Of a DNA stretch of 64,000 bases, positions 51,242-62,820 are shown piece after piece. A model generated the notes under the pieces. The model made no database searches, was not told the origin of the DNA, and saw nothing but the letters and a program-made list of their open reading frames with translations. Position 1 is the stretch's first letter. Each line of letters starts with the position of its first letter. A program made the position numbers and the translations under genes. The stretch lies in NCBI GenBank assembly GCA_033557465.1, contig CM066033.1:384469289-384533288 (forward strand), written 5' to 3'. The DNA comes from Ichthyophis bannanicus (lineage: Eukaryota > Chordata > Amphibia > Gymnophiona > Ichthyophiidae).

Positions 51242-53194
51242 TTAATACCCTACATTTACTATTTCATTCCTACAACAGGTCCCCAAACTCTGAATATAGG
51301 GCTCCCAGATCAACATGAAAATGGACCACCTCTTTACATTACCCTTTGCTCTCCAGCGCTCTGCCAACATCAGTTGATGAAAATTATTGCGCCACTCCAA
51401 GAACGTTGGCGGGTCCGGTTCCCGCCATCTGTGGAGGATTGGACCCTTCCCCACCAAGCAAGCTTTGCGCACCAGCAACCGCTCCCACCTTCCAGTGGGG
51501 AGATCTCGATGCAACTGATCAAGTATGACCAAGGCTCCAGTCCAAGGGAACCTCTGCTGTAGCATCCCCATAAGGCATCTACTGATATGAGACCAATAAG
51601 GGAGAATACGTTGGCACTGCCACCACATGTGCGAGAGAGTAGCCAGTGGCTCAGAGCATCGAGGGCAGGACCCATCCTGTGTGATATGGCTCCTCAGGGC
51701 TCGTCGAGGCGAAAAATGCACTCGAGTTAGAGCTTTGTATTGTATTTCCCGCCAACGGGCTCCCTCCACCAGCTCTACTATCCGCCCCAACGCCCGTAGA
51801 AGAGTACCCGGCGGTACCGCTCGTTCCAATTCCGCCGCCCAGGCCAGCTCAGCTCTTCCGTAATCCGGTCTCACTCCAAAACGCTCCAACCGAGCCTTCA
51901 GCCCGGCTACCGTCGGGGGCGAGTCACCTCCAATTTCGAAAAATTCAAGAATCTGCGCTGACCTTTCCCCACTCAACTCCTCTCTGGGCAGCATAGCCAC
52001 GTAATGAGAAAGTTGCATGTACGCAAAGTACTGCGAGGAAGGCAACTGGAACTCCGCACACAACTCAGTAAACGGTTTGCATTTACCAATAAGGTCCACC
52101 ACATGCCCCAAATATCTCAGGCCCTGCGCTTGCCAACACTGAAACGCCCGGGATTCGATACCCGGCAGAAAATACGCATTACCTCGTATGGGTAGCCAAC
52201 TTGACACCTGCCAATTCCGTTGCCAAAATTTATTCAACGTCTCATAGAATTGAACATGCCACTGCGTGCAATTCGATTTGGCAATTGAGCACTCCCCACA
52301 TGCAAAACCCCCAACAGTGAAAACGGGGCCACTAATGCCGCCTCTAAATCCTTAGGCGTATAGGTATCAGTCCCCCCCAGCCAATCACCAAGATGCCGAG
52401 CTTGACATGCTAGGGCATAGAGTCCTAAGTCAGGCAGTCCCAGGCCGCCCTTGCTCCATTTACCAATCAAACGGGACATGGGGATACGCGCCCTGGCCCC
52501 CTTCCACAAAAACCCCTGGATTTCCTTTTCTAGGCGGCGTAGATCCCGGCGTAACAACCACACCGGTAATGTCTGCAGCCAGTAAAGGATCCGCGGGAGA
52601 ACCACCATCTTGACTGCAGCCACTCTCCCCAGGAGTGATAATGGTAGAGGATTCCACGCCCTCAACTGAATCCGCAACTCAGCTAAAACCTTCTCAAAAT
52701 TAGTAAGGTATAAATCCTGTGGTAGTCGCATCAATACAATACCCAGGTATTTAAACTTGTGCTCTGTCCATTTCAGTGGAAATATCCCCCCCCCCCCAAC
52801 TTCCCCGCAATTGACCCAACACATCCAAGGCCTCCGATTTGTCTTCATTTATCCGAAGGCCTGCAAAACTACCAAACACCCGAAACTCCTCCATCAACCG
52901 GGGAAGGGACGCCCTAGGAGCTAGCAGATGCACCAACATGTCATCGGCAAAGGCCGACATCTTAAACCCCTGTCTGCCAATCTCCACTCCACAAATCTGC
53001 TTGTCCAGTTCGATACGTCGTACTAGAGGGTCCAAGGACAGAACAAACAATAAGGGGGATAGTGGGCAACCCTGCCTGGTACCTCTGTGCAAGGGAAAGT
53101 GATCTGATAAGACTCCATTGCAAAGCACTCGAGCCGTTGGGGCAACATAAAGAGTCTGCACCATATCACAAAAGGATTGCCCCAAACCATATAA
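51242..53194 (-). pseudogene. L1 ORF2, second RT part and C-terminus
   Basis: It resumes L-L-Y-G-L-G-Q-S-F-C-D-M-V. Motif B is R-Q-G-C-P-L-S-P-L-L-F, motif C F-A-D-D-M-L-V with both aspartates. A run of C at 52785-52797 causes a frameshift, and another occurs near 52240. The last part, open over 331 codons, carries C-P-R-C-S-E-P, then H-M-W-W-Q-C-Q (about 51655-51600), the Cys/His block at the L1 C-terminus. The stop is at 51242-51244. Confidence 0.85.
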
Positions 53195-53195
53195 C

Positions 53196-53854
53196 AATAA
53201 TATCAAAAAAACCACCAAATAACCCTCGTGGAAATCTACTAAATAAATATTTTTGTCGGATGTTTCAGGAAAGGAACATGTAAAATTACTATGTCCACCA
53301 CTCAGTTACATCCATTTTAATCAATTTGTATAAAAGCTTGAAAAACTCCGCTACTTAGCTGGATAAGAAGAAGTGAATCTTAGACTGCTTCAGGCACGAC
53401 GTGCACGTTTCGGGTCTATAACCCTGTGTCAAGTGCTGCCATACTTAGATTCAACCGCCATCAAACGCTGAAATCAGCTGCTTCCTCAAAAGGGTCAAGG
53501 ACTTCACAGAATGGCCATGCTTCGCTATCAATCACCTCTAACCACCAATGAAACTCCAGAGACACCCCACCAACCAGGGGAAGCCCTGTGATCATCAGTG
53601 GCGTCAGTGAATGCTGAGCCAATCGATCTCTTTATTTAGACCATCGGGGGACACAGTCCACAATTGAAAAATCCAACGCTGTTCACAGCTCTGTAGTTTA
53701 TTAATACGATCTCCACCACGAGGGTCAATAGGCACATAATCAATGATAGTCCATCGCAAATCCTGAAATACATGGCCAAGAGCCAGGCAATGTTCAACCA
53801 TTGGAGCTGTCACGACCCCCTGACGAAGGCGAGAAGCATGTTCACTGAGCCGTA
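53196..53854 (-). repeat. Penelope pLTR, 3' copy
   Basis: It matches 56639-57297 with an offset of 3443 bases. It contains the end of the endonuclease ORF (stop at 53604) and 400 bases of 3' region with a hammerhead-like motif at 53393-53440. Confidence 0.85.
53393..53440 (-). ncRNA. Hammerhead-like motif in the 3' pLTR
   Basis: Minus strand: GCAC, CTTGACACA-like core, stem II GGG-TTATAGA-CCC, GAAA, stem III CGTGCACG, TC, GTGC. Stems I (GCAC/GTGC), II and III all form. The core departs from CUGANGA (extra T, G8 changed), so self-cleavage is uncertain. Both pLTR copies have it, so the change predates this insertion. Confidence 0.5.
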
Positions 53855-55868
53855 GTTTAATCATCCGGGTGGTTCTACCCACATAAGCCAAAGGACACGG
53901 GCAATAGATTAGGTACACAACAAAGGATGAAGTACAATCTGTTTCCCACCGTCTCTTAAAATGCCGACCCGTACCTAAATAAGTCCATTCCAGTCCTGTT
54001 ATGGCTAGAGAGCAATAATTACAATTACCACACACACTGTGGCCATTATGTAAAAATGTAGGCAAAGAGGGTCTGTCCTCAGCAACTGCAGAATGGGCCA
54101 CCAAATCCCCCAAATTAGCGCCCCGTGTAAAAGCTACCAAAAGAGGTTTTTGGAAACAGGAATGTAATTCCAAAATCGGCCAATGTTTGCGGAGGATATC
54201 AACAACACCTTTACTGGATGTCATATAGGGTAAAATTCCCACCATTGGAGAAGATAGTTGTTCAGTAGCGACATCAGATGAACTGTCAGTCAATAGCCAT
54301 TCACGATGGGTATATAACGCACGACGATAAGCTAATTTAATCACTTTAGGTGGGTAACCCCTATCCAAAAGACGCTTGCTTAAATCAGCAGCATGAAATT
54401 TAAAATCCATCATAGATGAACAGATCCTCCTCAGTCTCAAAAACTGACCGTATGGAAGGCCCCTCTTTAACGGACCAGGATGAAAACTTTGATATTTAAG
54501 TAAACTATTACGTTGTATTGACTTCCGATACAACGAAGTTCGAAAATGGCTGTCTTCAGAGAATATAGTGACATCAAGAAAATCAATCTGATGATCAGAC
54601 ATATGTGCTGTAAATGTCAAGTTGGGTTTAAGACCATTTAGCCATACCAAAAACTCTTGTAAAACATCCAAAGACCCGATCCATAAGAAAAAAATGTATT
54701 CCAGAAAACGTTTCCAAAACAAAACATATTGGAAATATGCAGAATGGTATAAATATCTCTCCTCGATTTCCGCCATATATAGAGTGGCAATAGATGGTGC
54801 CGCAGAGGCCCCCATAGTTATCCCAAAAGTTTGTTGATAAAATTGCCCCTGGGACAAAAAATAATTGCGGGTCAAGACTAGCGTAATTAACTCCAGCAAA
54901 AATTGCCGAGGAAGGCGTGAGGGTGCAGTCATGAATTTAGTGCGTAATAATTCCAGAGCCTCAGTCTGATTGATGTTTGTATATAATGCGGCGACGTCAA
55001 GTGTCACCATTTGAAACTCACAAGCAGGAACTTCCAAAGCCATCAATTGTTGAAGAAAATATGCCATGTCCCGTATATAAGATTTAACCAAAATAGCTTA
55101 TTTTTTAAGGAAAACATCACAATATTGGGATAGGGGTTCCAACACAGATCCTCTGCATGAAACTATTGGCCGACTAGGCGGAGAAGTGAGAGACTTATGT
55201 ATTTTTGGAACTAAATAAAGAATCGGAACTTTTGGACAAACCGGTATAAGAAATTTATGTTCCTTGTTCGTAATCCACCCATTCGTAAGCGCATCATCCA
55301 CCAATACTTTAATTGTCATCTGTAACTCCGGTGTAGGATCATGTGATAATACCTGATAAGTTACAGTGTCCGACAGATGGGCATTCAAAAGATTTAGATA
55401 ATCCACTGTAGATTGAACCACGATGGCTCCCCCTTTGTCCGCCTTACAAATAGTGAGCCCAGGATCTCGTTGAAGCTGTCGTAAAGTCACCCAGCCCTCT
55501 TTATCTAAATTAACCCACTTGGGACCCAGTTGATGTTCAAGAACCGCCAGATCTCGTAGAACCAACCTCTGAAAAGTGGTGAGAGCAGGATCCATAACAT
55601 CAGGAGGCATCCACATAGATTTTGGACACACTACAGAACTATCAGATGTAACAAGTTTATCCGAAAAAAAGTGTGCAATACGTAGTTGCCGAAAAAACTT
55701 ATACAAATACACACATAACTTAAAAGGATCATGACCCACTGTTGGTACATAAGAAAGACCAAGGTTCAGCAAACCTTCCTGAGCAGGAGTCAGGGGAGTA
55801 GGTGTAAGATTCACTATTATAGACTCATTTGTTGGCGGGACCGTTGTCGTGTTACCGGAGGTTCCCAA
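53604..55868 (-). pseudogene. Penelope RT and GIY-YIG endonuclease, one nonsense codon
   Basis: A single frame apart from a TAA at 55098-55100. RT: T-L-D-V-A-A-L-Y-T-N-I (motif A), G-I-T-M-G-A-S-A-A-P-S-I-A (motif B), and then R-F-L-E-Y-I-F-F-L-W where Penelope RTs have R-F-I-D-D-I-F-F: the two catalytic aspartates are replaced by Glu and Tyr. The C-terminus has H-S-V-C-G-N-C-N-Y-C (zinc-binding-like) and V-Y-L-I-Y-C-P-C-P-L-A-Y-V-G-R-T (GIY-YIG core). The protein would prime and copy element RNA at nicked DNA. With the stop and the changed active site this copy cannot do so. Confidence 0.85.
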
Positions 55869-56578
55869 CCCTCGACATAGTAATTGCGACGCGTTCGCCC
55901 TCCCCTGTTGCCTTGACCTTGCCGAAAAACCTGAGAGGATCTATTGGATTTGGAACTATCCACAACATCTCCACTATCGTCCGTATCCTCAGAAGAAGTT
56001 TCAAAAGTGACCCGCTTTCGATTAGTAGTATCAGGGGAGTCATACATCCAATAGTACACTTTCTCAGCGTCATAGTCAGACTTATCACGAAGAAACTTTC
56101 TATGTTTCAATGATTTAAGATAATAAAAAAATCCTTTAATTTGTCGATTCATATCATCAAGTTTCACCTGGTAAATATTATCTTCCAACGCTGTTTTCAA
56201 TGTAGTTTGGACCTCTTCAATCCGTTTAGAAATAACCTCCTCCTCCTGAGTGGTACGTTCCAAAATCAGAGCAATTAAATCAAAACTGCATTTGTTGGAA
56301 ATTTGGTTCCATTTTAACACAAAGTCTTTATCAGAGACAAACATCTTCGGGGCTCGCGTCATCCGCAGCCCCCGTGGAATAATACGAGTCTTAAGATATC
56401 GAGTCATAGACGCTCCGTGAAGTTGCAATCGGTTAAGTCGCTTACGAAGAGCTTTAAGGTCTGACATAGATGGACCCTCACCAGTGGAATCACCCCCATC
56501 AATGGTATCAAACAAAGTAGGTCTTTTCCTCAGAGATTCAAGATGTTCCTCCGTGAAAGCGAAAGTGTCAGTAGCCAT
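55817..56578 (-). CDS. Penelope N-terminal ORF (ORF1)
   Basis: About 253 codons from the ATG at 56578, 61 bases inside the unit. It is rich in charged residues. K-S-L-K-H-R-K-F-L-R-D-K-S-D-Y (about 56120-56080) matches the 'RDKxDY' block found upstream of the RT in vertebrate Penelope proteins. It ends with an Arg/Gly/Ser-rich tail at 55817. It overlaps the RT frame by about 50 bases, in the -1 frame relation. Either it is a separate protein or frameshifting joins it to the RT; a mutation that split one ORF is also possible. No stops inside. Confidence 0.6.
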   Translation of the reverse strand: MATDTFAFTEEHLESLRKRPTLFDTIDGGDSTGEGPSMSDLKALRKRLNRLQLHGASMTRYLKTRIIPRGLRMTRAPKMFVSDKDFVLKWNQISNKCSFDLIALILERTTQEEEVISKRIEEVQTTLKTALEDNIYQVKLDDMNRQIKGFFYYLKSLKHRKFLRDKSDYDAEKVYYWMYDSPDTTNRKRVTFETSSEDTDDSGDVVDSSKSNRSSQVFRQGQGNRGGRTRRNYYVEGWEPPVTRQRSRQQMSL

Positions 56579-56638
56579 TTTCTCAAGGGAACTAAATACA
56601 ATGAGCAAAACCAATCCCCAAATTCAGTGATAAATCTT

Positions 56639-57297
56639 AATAATATCAAAAAAACCACCAAATAACCCTCGTGGAAATCTACTAAATAAATATTTTTGTC
56701 GGATGTTTCAGGAAAGGAACATGTAAAATTACTATGTCCACCACTCAGTTACATCCATTTTAATCAATTTGTATAAAAGCTTGAAAAACTCCGCTACTTA
56801 GCTGGATAAGAAGAAGTGAATCTTAGACTGCTTCAGGCACGACGTGCACGTTTCGGGTCTATAACCCTGTGTCAAGTGCTGCCATACTTAGATTCAACTG
56901 CCATCAAACGCTGAAATCAGCTGCTTCCTCAAAAGGGTCAAGGACTTCACAGAATGGCCATGCTTCGCTATCAATCACCTCTAACCACCAATGAAACTCC
57001 AGAGACACCCCACCAACCAGGGGAAGCCCTGTGATAATCAGTGGCGTCAGTGAATGCTGAGCCAATCGATCTCTTTATTTAGACCATCGGGGGACACAGT
57101 CCGCAATTGAAAAATCCAACGCTGTTCACAGCTCTGTAGTTTATTAATACGATCTCCACCACGAGGGTCAATAGGCACATAATCAATGATAGTCCATCGC
57201 AAATCCTGAAATACATGGCCAAGAGCCAGGCAATGTTCAACCATTGGAGCTGTCACGACCCCCTGACGAAGGCGAGAAGCATGTTCACTGAGCCGTA
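56639..57297 (-). repeat. Penelope pLTR, 5' copy (truncated upstream unit)
   Basis: Same sequence as 53196-53854 apart from about three substitutions (for example ACTGCC against ACCGCC near 56898/53455). It holds the last part of the ORF (57297-57047) with L-S-E-H-A-S-R-L-R-Q-G, then the 3' region. Confidence 0.85.
56836..56883 (-). ncRNA. Hammerhead-like motif in the 5' pLTR
   Basis: Identical to the motif at 53393-53440 over its whole length. Its position, about 260 bases upstream of the ORF1 start, means that cleavage here would set the 5' end of the element RNA. Confidence 0.5.
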
Positions 57298-57311
57298 TCC
57301 AAACCATATAA

Positions 57312-59150
57312 TGGCAACAAATATCGTAAATACTCCCAGTTTACCCGATCGAACGCTTTTTCAGCATCAAAGCTCACCAAAAGTGACTGCAACTGTTGAC
57401 TATGCACCCATTCCAGAGACGCCAATATTCTCCGTAAGTTACGCACCGCATATCGCCCCCGCACGAAACCCACCTGTGATTCATGGACTATATCCCCCAA
57501 AATTGCCGCCAATCGCTCTGCCAAAATTTTCGCCAACAGCTTCATATCGAAGTTCAATAGGGAAATTGGCCTGTAAGAAGCCGCCTGCAGCGGATCCTTA
57601 CCCGGCTTAGGTATTAACGTTATATAGGCCTGGTTGTCTCCCCAGCGCCTCCCACCTCCCTCTATTCTCTGTCGGTAGGTGTCCACCAAAAGAGGGCTCA
57701 CCCAGTTCGACAGCAATTTATAAAATTCAGCCCCATATCCGTCTGGTCCGGGAGCCTTATAACAACTGGCGGTCGAAATGACATGCTGTACCTCGCGCAG
57801 AGAAATCGGTTGTCCCAAGTGAGCCCGTTGTTCCGCTGTCACCCTCGGCAGTTGTAAACCTTGCAAATATTTCTCCATAGTAAGTGGTTCAATCGCCTCC
57901 GCCGCATACAATTGTTGAAAAAAGCCTTTAAAGACCCCACTAATCGCTTCTCGATTTTGTTGGAATTTCCCATGCTCATCCCGAAGCGCCGCTACGAGCC
58001 TCGCCCCCTTTGCCCCTTCAAACATCTCCCCAGTAATTTGCCCGGTTTATTACCAAAACAGTACAAGGAATATTTATAATACATGATGGATTTCTTGGCT
58101 CGCTGGTGGAGTAATTCGTTCAAAGCCACCTGTAACTCCCACAACCTCTTCTTATTAGACGCCGTGGGAGCGCGGCCACTAAGCACCCACGCCTGAGTCA
58201 CCCTCTGCTCCAGCCTAACAATCTGTTACGCCAGCAATCTCCTCTTTCTGGCCACAAACCCAATTATATCACCTCTCAGCACCACCTTGGCAGTTTCCCA
58301 AACCAACTCCGGGTCATCCCCGTGCATCTGATGATTTAATTCAAAATCCCGCCAACGTTGACCCAGGAATTGTTGAAACTGATTATTGTGATACAGATCA
58401 ACGGGAAACCGCCATATACGAGACTGCCCGGGTCCTCCCCCCCATTGCAACTCCATCCAGACCATGGCATGATCAGAAATCTCTAGGGGGCCTATCTGGG
58501 CTTCTCCTATATAAGCAAAAAGAGTTGCAGAAACCAAAAGGTAATCAATTCGTGAACTTGTGCCATGTGCCCTCGATATATGGGTAAACTCCCTCTCAGA
58601 AGGGTGTAATACTCTCCAGGGGTCCACCAAGCCTAATCTGGTTCGAAATCTTCGCAGCACCTGAGAAGTAAGCGTTCGTTCCCAAGTTCCACTGCCACTT
58701 GAAGTGTCAAGACCCACTTCAAAAACCCCATTAAGATCCCCGCCTAACAGCAGGGGGACCTCAGGCAGCTGTTCTATTTTTGCTGCAATGCGATTGAAAA
58801 AATCCTGGTCAAATAAGTTAGGACCATAGAGGTCACCTAGAATTATCTCCCGGTCTTCCAGTAAGCCATGCAACAGCAAAAATCTCCCATTAGGGTCAGT
58901 AACTTGTCGTTGCATCGTGAAGCGGACTCGCTTATGAATTAGAATGACCACCCCCCCTTTTTTCCCTAGTGCAGGCGCTCCCCATACTTGACCCACCCAA
59001 TCCCGGCATAGTTTGGAGTGCTCCTCAGCCTTCTGGTGGGTTTCTTGGAGTAGCGCAATATCACACTTCTGTCTAGCCAGCGCTTTCAATACTTTATATC
59101 TCTTTATCGGGCTGCCCAGTCCACATACATTCCAAGATATTACCCGCAGA
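57312..59150 (-). pseudogene. L1 ORF2, endonuclease and first RT part
   Basis: The frame reads V-I-S-W-N-V-C-G-L-G-S-P-I-K-R (about 59135), L-L-Q-E-T-H-Q-K (catalytic Glu), L-L-L-G-G-D-L-N-G-V-F (metal-site block), S-S-R-I-D-Y-L-L-V and I-S-D-H-A-M-V (catalytic His): a complete AP endonuclease. An in-frame TAA at 58226-58228 and a one-base frameshift near 58010 follow. The RT then shows Y-K-A-P-G-P-D-G-Y, I-P-K-P-G-K-D-P and F-D-A-E-K-A-F-D-R-V-N-W (motif A). It is cut at 57299-57311, the Penelope target site, within L-P-L-Y-G-L. Confidence 0.85.
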
Positions 59151-59845
59151 GGATTCTCAGTCTCCTAGACCTACACTGCCAGCATAGTATATTCGAGGAA
59201 ACCCCCCCAGCCTGGGGTCCCCTCCTAGGCGCTCCTAGACGGATTACTGTACATGGGTATAAAAGCTTTAGCTTGCGACGACCCCTCCCCCATACTCCCT
59301 GCCCCCCCATTGCCCCCCTGCCCCCCTTCTGTCGCCCTCCCATCCTCCCCTTATCCCATCCCCGCTTTCCCATACCCTCCCCCTTCCTTCTACCTCCGCC
59401 CCAATTAGAAGCCCTCCTCTCCCACTCAACCCCGCTAGATGTGTCCGGGCTTCCCGCTTCCTGTAACAGGTATACCCCCCTCCTGCCACCGGCCCCCCCC
59501 CCAATTTTTTTAGGCTGTTCCAGAAGGGCCAGGACACAGTAGGATTCCCCAGCGACCCCCCAACGGACTCCAGGAAGACTTTTACAAAAACAAAAAAGCC
59601 CCCCGCATGTACTATCCACGCTTCCAAACAGCTGTATATAGTCAGCGCCTCAATTTATACTGAACAGCATCTTTATAACCGATAGAATTAACAACAGGTT
59701 ATCGGAACATGTCAGAGTATGTAAAGTTGTCAGAAAAGAGAAAGGAGCACCCTTGGGGCACAACAGCCCACAGAACCTGTGAGCCAGCCAAACTGATCAG
59801 CCGCTGCTCACGGACAGTACAAACTCCCCCAAGTCCCGCATGAGT
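59150..59845 (-). other. L1 inter-ORF spacer
   Basis: About 700 bases, strongly C-rich on the plus strand at 59275-59520. Open frames exist but are low-complexity Gly/Arg text. I see no domain. A spacer this long is unusual for a mammalian L1. Confidence 0.5.
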
Positions 59846-60707
59846 TCAGGACAGTCCCGAAGACTCCGTTGACAAAACTTGATCCGATGTTCCCACTTGC
59901 AGCGCATATTCCATCGCAGCTTCTGGAGAGTCAAAAACTCTGTGTCGTCCCTGGTGCACCATGTGTAATCGCGCTGGATATTGCATAGTAAATTTGATAT
60001 GCGCTGAAATCAGCTTTTGACAGACCTGTGCGTAGGCCTTCCGACGCTGACTTAAAGCTGCCAAGTAATCCTGAGTTATTCTGATCTTTGCATTGTCCAC
60101 CTCTATGACACCAACTCTCCGTGCCTCTCTCAGAATAGCTTCCTTTTGTTGAAATTGCAAAAGCTTTATCAGAACAATCCTAGGTCGCATATCTCTCGTG
60201 TTCTTGGGGCCCACTCTATGCGCTCTCTCGAACGACCTGGGTCTGCGCCCCTGCCTCCCCAAGCAGCTTAACACACAGGGCCGACACATAGGATAATAAA
60301 TCTTTATCTCCTATAGATTCGGGGAGCCCCAGCAATCGAAGGTTACTTCGTCGCGATCGATTTTCAAGATCGTCGAGCTTGCCTTCTTGAGCTTTAAGCA
60401 AGGTTTTTGCCTGGGCCAGCTCACATTTTAAACTCACCACCTCCTCCTCCGTCTGTGCAATCCTCTCCTCAGCCTGTTGCATGCGGGTTCCTATAGCATC
60501 GACTGAAGTCTGCACTGCATCCAACTTTCCTCTCAACACCGCAAACTGTGTTGATAACGCCGCAGAAACCGCCACCGATATCTCCTCTGATGTTGACCCT
60601 AGGGCCGCTGAGGACGACGGGGAGTTCTTCGGAGGGGAATCAGCCATTTTCTGTTGCCCCAGGCCCCGCTCTTTGTCTCGCCGACCGATTTTGGCCGCTG
60701 CTGCCAT
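59846..60707 (-). pseudogene. L1 ORF1 protein, one frameshift
   Basis: Starts M-A-A-A-A-K-I-G-R-R-D-K at 60707; an in-frame GTG lies slightly upstream. A heptad-like coiled coil (A-E-E-R-I-A-Q-T-E-E-E-V, about 60500-60380) leads into D-D-L-E-N-R-S-R-R-S-N-L-R-L-L-G-L-P, the RRM start. A frameshift near 60240 moves to the frame with F-E-R-A-H-R-V-G and R-P-R-I-V-L-I-K-L-L. The C-terminal domain has D-Y-L-A-A-L-S-Q-R-R-K-A-Y and M-Q-Y-P-A-R-L. Nucleic-acid chaperone of the L1 RNP in intact copies. It shares only the general fold with the half-L1 ORF1. Confidence 0.85.
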
Positions 60708-60894
60708 AGTCCCACACTCCGAGACCACTCTGCTATTGGAGGCTTGATTTCAAGGGGGGGGGAGAATAATCCTCGAGTACCAGCACCTCGGGAAAACGGC
60801 TCAATTGACCGGCAAGGGATCGGGAGCCTGGAGCTCAAGCAGAGAGCGTCCACCCGAGCTCACCACATCACGTGGTCTCTACCCAGATAATTTT

Positions 60895-61183
60895 AAAAGA
60901 GAGCCTATCTGCAAAATCTGTTCAGTAAAATCATAGCATTAGGCAGCCCACTGAAAATTCCTCCTCCCTCAACCCCCCAAATAAAATTAAAAATCTGAAT
61001 GTGTTATTCTATGAGCATTTATATAATCTTTTGGATGTACTATCATATTATATATAAAACGAGTCTCTTTAATTAGTGTTTGGTCTATGTCGCTGATGAA
61101 ATGTGCATGGATGATCTTCACATAGTGAATTTGGCTTTGCGATACCATAAAAGATCAGATGTACATGCACTGGACAGGGATCC
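60895..61183. other. Flank of the L1, no feature seen
   Basis: AT-rich sequence continuing the pre-insertion site of the L1 (50928 on the left). No repeat or coding signal. Confidence 0.4.
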
Positions 61184-62820
61184 AGGGCCCAGCCGTGCGC
61201 AGACATCTACATAACAGAGACATGGCTCAATCCCACCGACAATGTACTACTCAACCAATTGGTACCAGACACATACACAGCATACAACTGCCCACGCACC
61301 CACAAGCGTGGAGGAGGAGTCTTGATAATTGCAAAAAAAAATCTAAGGTTCAAAGCTCAGAGTTTCACTGACACACAACAAGGTAACACAGTCAGCATCA
61401 TGAACAAACATATGGCACTCTGCCTAACCTACAGAGCACCCAGAGCCGCACCCGATGAACTAGCCTCAACGCTCGAAGCAGTATGCGCCATCACCGCAAC
61501 TAATAAACCCACGCTACTTCTAGGAGACTTCAATCTCAAGTCCACCAACACCAAAGATGCAGAAGCCTTCCTTCAAGCAATGACTTCACTTCAGTTCACC
61601 CAAATAGTCGATGCCCCGACGCACAGACACGGATCATCCCCAGACCTCATCTTCGCATCCAGCTACCTAACCTCGAGAGGTCTAATATCAACACCCACCA
61701 TCACCCCAGTTCCATGGTCAGACTGCTACATAATTGAGATAAAGTTGCTAATACAAAAAGACAATCTAAAGGAACACTCAGACAACACACCCACACAAAG
61801 ACGATTCAAGAACTTTGACAGAGACACGTTCCTACAGGACACGATACAACAACTGACCATAGAAACAGACGACCTGGAGGCCCAAATCACCAGCTGGAAC
61901 AACACCCTATCTAACGCCGCCAAAGCAACAGATGCCAGACCCAAGAAACACCGTCGCAACAAGTTACAACACAAGCCATGGTACTCAAAAACCATACGAC
62001 AAGAAAAGAGAGAACTCAGAAAGATAGAACGGAGATGGTGAAAGACCAAGGCATCTGAAAACCAGCAACTATACCTAGGAAAGCAAAAACAATACAATGA
62101 ACACATCAACCAATCAAAGAGAGAATACCATACAAACATGATAAATACCTCCATAAACAAACCCAGAGAGCTATTCGAAATAGTGAAAATCCTCACAAAA
62201 GAGCAAAGGACAGAAGATGAAGTACAAATAGACCCGCAAATATTTGCTGACCATATCAAGGAAAAATTTCACTCTGCAGAACAAACAAGACCCAGCGCAC
62301 CAACTCAGTCTAACTCACACCCTAAGACCTGGGACACATTCTGCTCACCATCGACAGAGCAGCTCTCCCACATCATCTCCGCAATCAACACAAGCACCGC
62401 TCCTACAGACCCTTGCCCAGTGTCATGGATCAAAGCCACCAAATCAAGCTTCATTCACATCATACACAACATGGTGCACAACTCCCTCACTCAAGGATTC
62501 ATGCCAGATCAACTAAAACTAGCCACAGGAAGACCAATCCCAAAGAAGACAACTCTTGACAAGAACAACCCAGCAGCATACCGACCAATATCCAGCATAC
62601 CCTTTCTGGCAAAAATCATCGAAAAAACAGTACAACACCAACTACAAGAACACATTGACAACCATGCACCACTGGATGACAACCAACACGGCTTTCGCCC
62701 CAACCATGGAGTCGAAACATTACTGATCTACCTCTTCGACAGCATCCTCCGAATCATAGACAACATCAATAAAGGAATGGTAATGATCTTCATTGACATC
62801 TCTTCAGCATTCGACACAGT
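61184..62820 (+). mobile_element. L2-group LINE, 5'-truncated, broken in the RT by a second LINE
   Basis: It begins inside the endonuclease (D-I-Y-I-T-E-T-W-L-N-P) and runs in one frame to R-T motif A (F-I-D-I-S-S-A-F-D-T-V), where a minus-strand LINE tail starts at 62821. The remainder of the RT is not in the window. Apart from one nonsense codon the frame is open, so the copy was young when hit. Confidence 0.8.
61184..62820 (+). pseudogene. L2-group LINE ORF2 (endonuclease and RT start)
   Basis: Endonuclease: T-E-T-W-L (about 61200), H-K-R-G-G-G-V-L-I-I, L-L-L-G-D-F-N-L-K (about 61520, metal-site block), S-S-P-D-L-I-F (about 61640), W-S-D-C-Y-I where SDH is usual (His replaced by Cys). RT: P-K-K-T-T-L-D, Y-R-P-I-S-S-I-P-F-L-A-K-I, Q-H-G-F-R-P-N-H-G and motif A at about 62790-62818. 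One TGA at 62039-62041 interrupts an otherwise continuous frame. Confidence 0.8.

Larger units (their letters stand above)
53195..57298 (-). mobile_element. Penelope-like element inserted in the L1
   Basis: A 4.1-kb PLE with the 13-bp flanking duplication CCAAACCATATAA (53182-53194 and 57299-57311). On the minus strand it consists of a partial upstream copy (57297-56639: the last 80 or so codons of the ORF and the 3' region) followed by a fuller unit (56638-53196) with ORF1, RT and GIY-YIG endonuclease. The 659-bp repeat is thus present at both ends, the 'pLTR' arrangement known for Penelope. I count only three differences between the two repeat copies by eye, which suggests a recent insertion. 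Confidence 0.9.
50944..60878 (-). mobile_element. Full-length L1-type LINE, minus strand, split by a Penelope element
   Basis: Flanked by CTACCCAGATAATTTT (50928-50943 and 60879-60894), a 16-bp target duplication. Without the Penelope insertion the L1 is about 5.8 kb: 5' UTR (60878-60708), ORF1 (60707-59846), an inter-ORF spacer (59845-59150) and ORF2 (59150-51242), then 3' UTR to 50944 with a T run on plus (poly-A). The C-terminal Cys/His block and overall ORF2 suggest an L1/Tx1-like amphibian lineage. Several frameshifts make it inactive, but the structure is complete. Confidence 0.85.

Noticed and set aside
55817..55960. Canonical -1 frameshift heptamer in the Penelope overlap
   Set aside because: I looked for an X XXY YYZ site in the ORF1 frame (including GGTTTTTC) and found none that fits.
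59140..59627. Glycine-rich proteins between L1 ORF1 and ORF2
   Set aside because: Low-complexity frames on a C-rich tract; no L1 family has a protein here that I know of.
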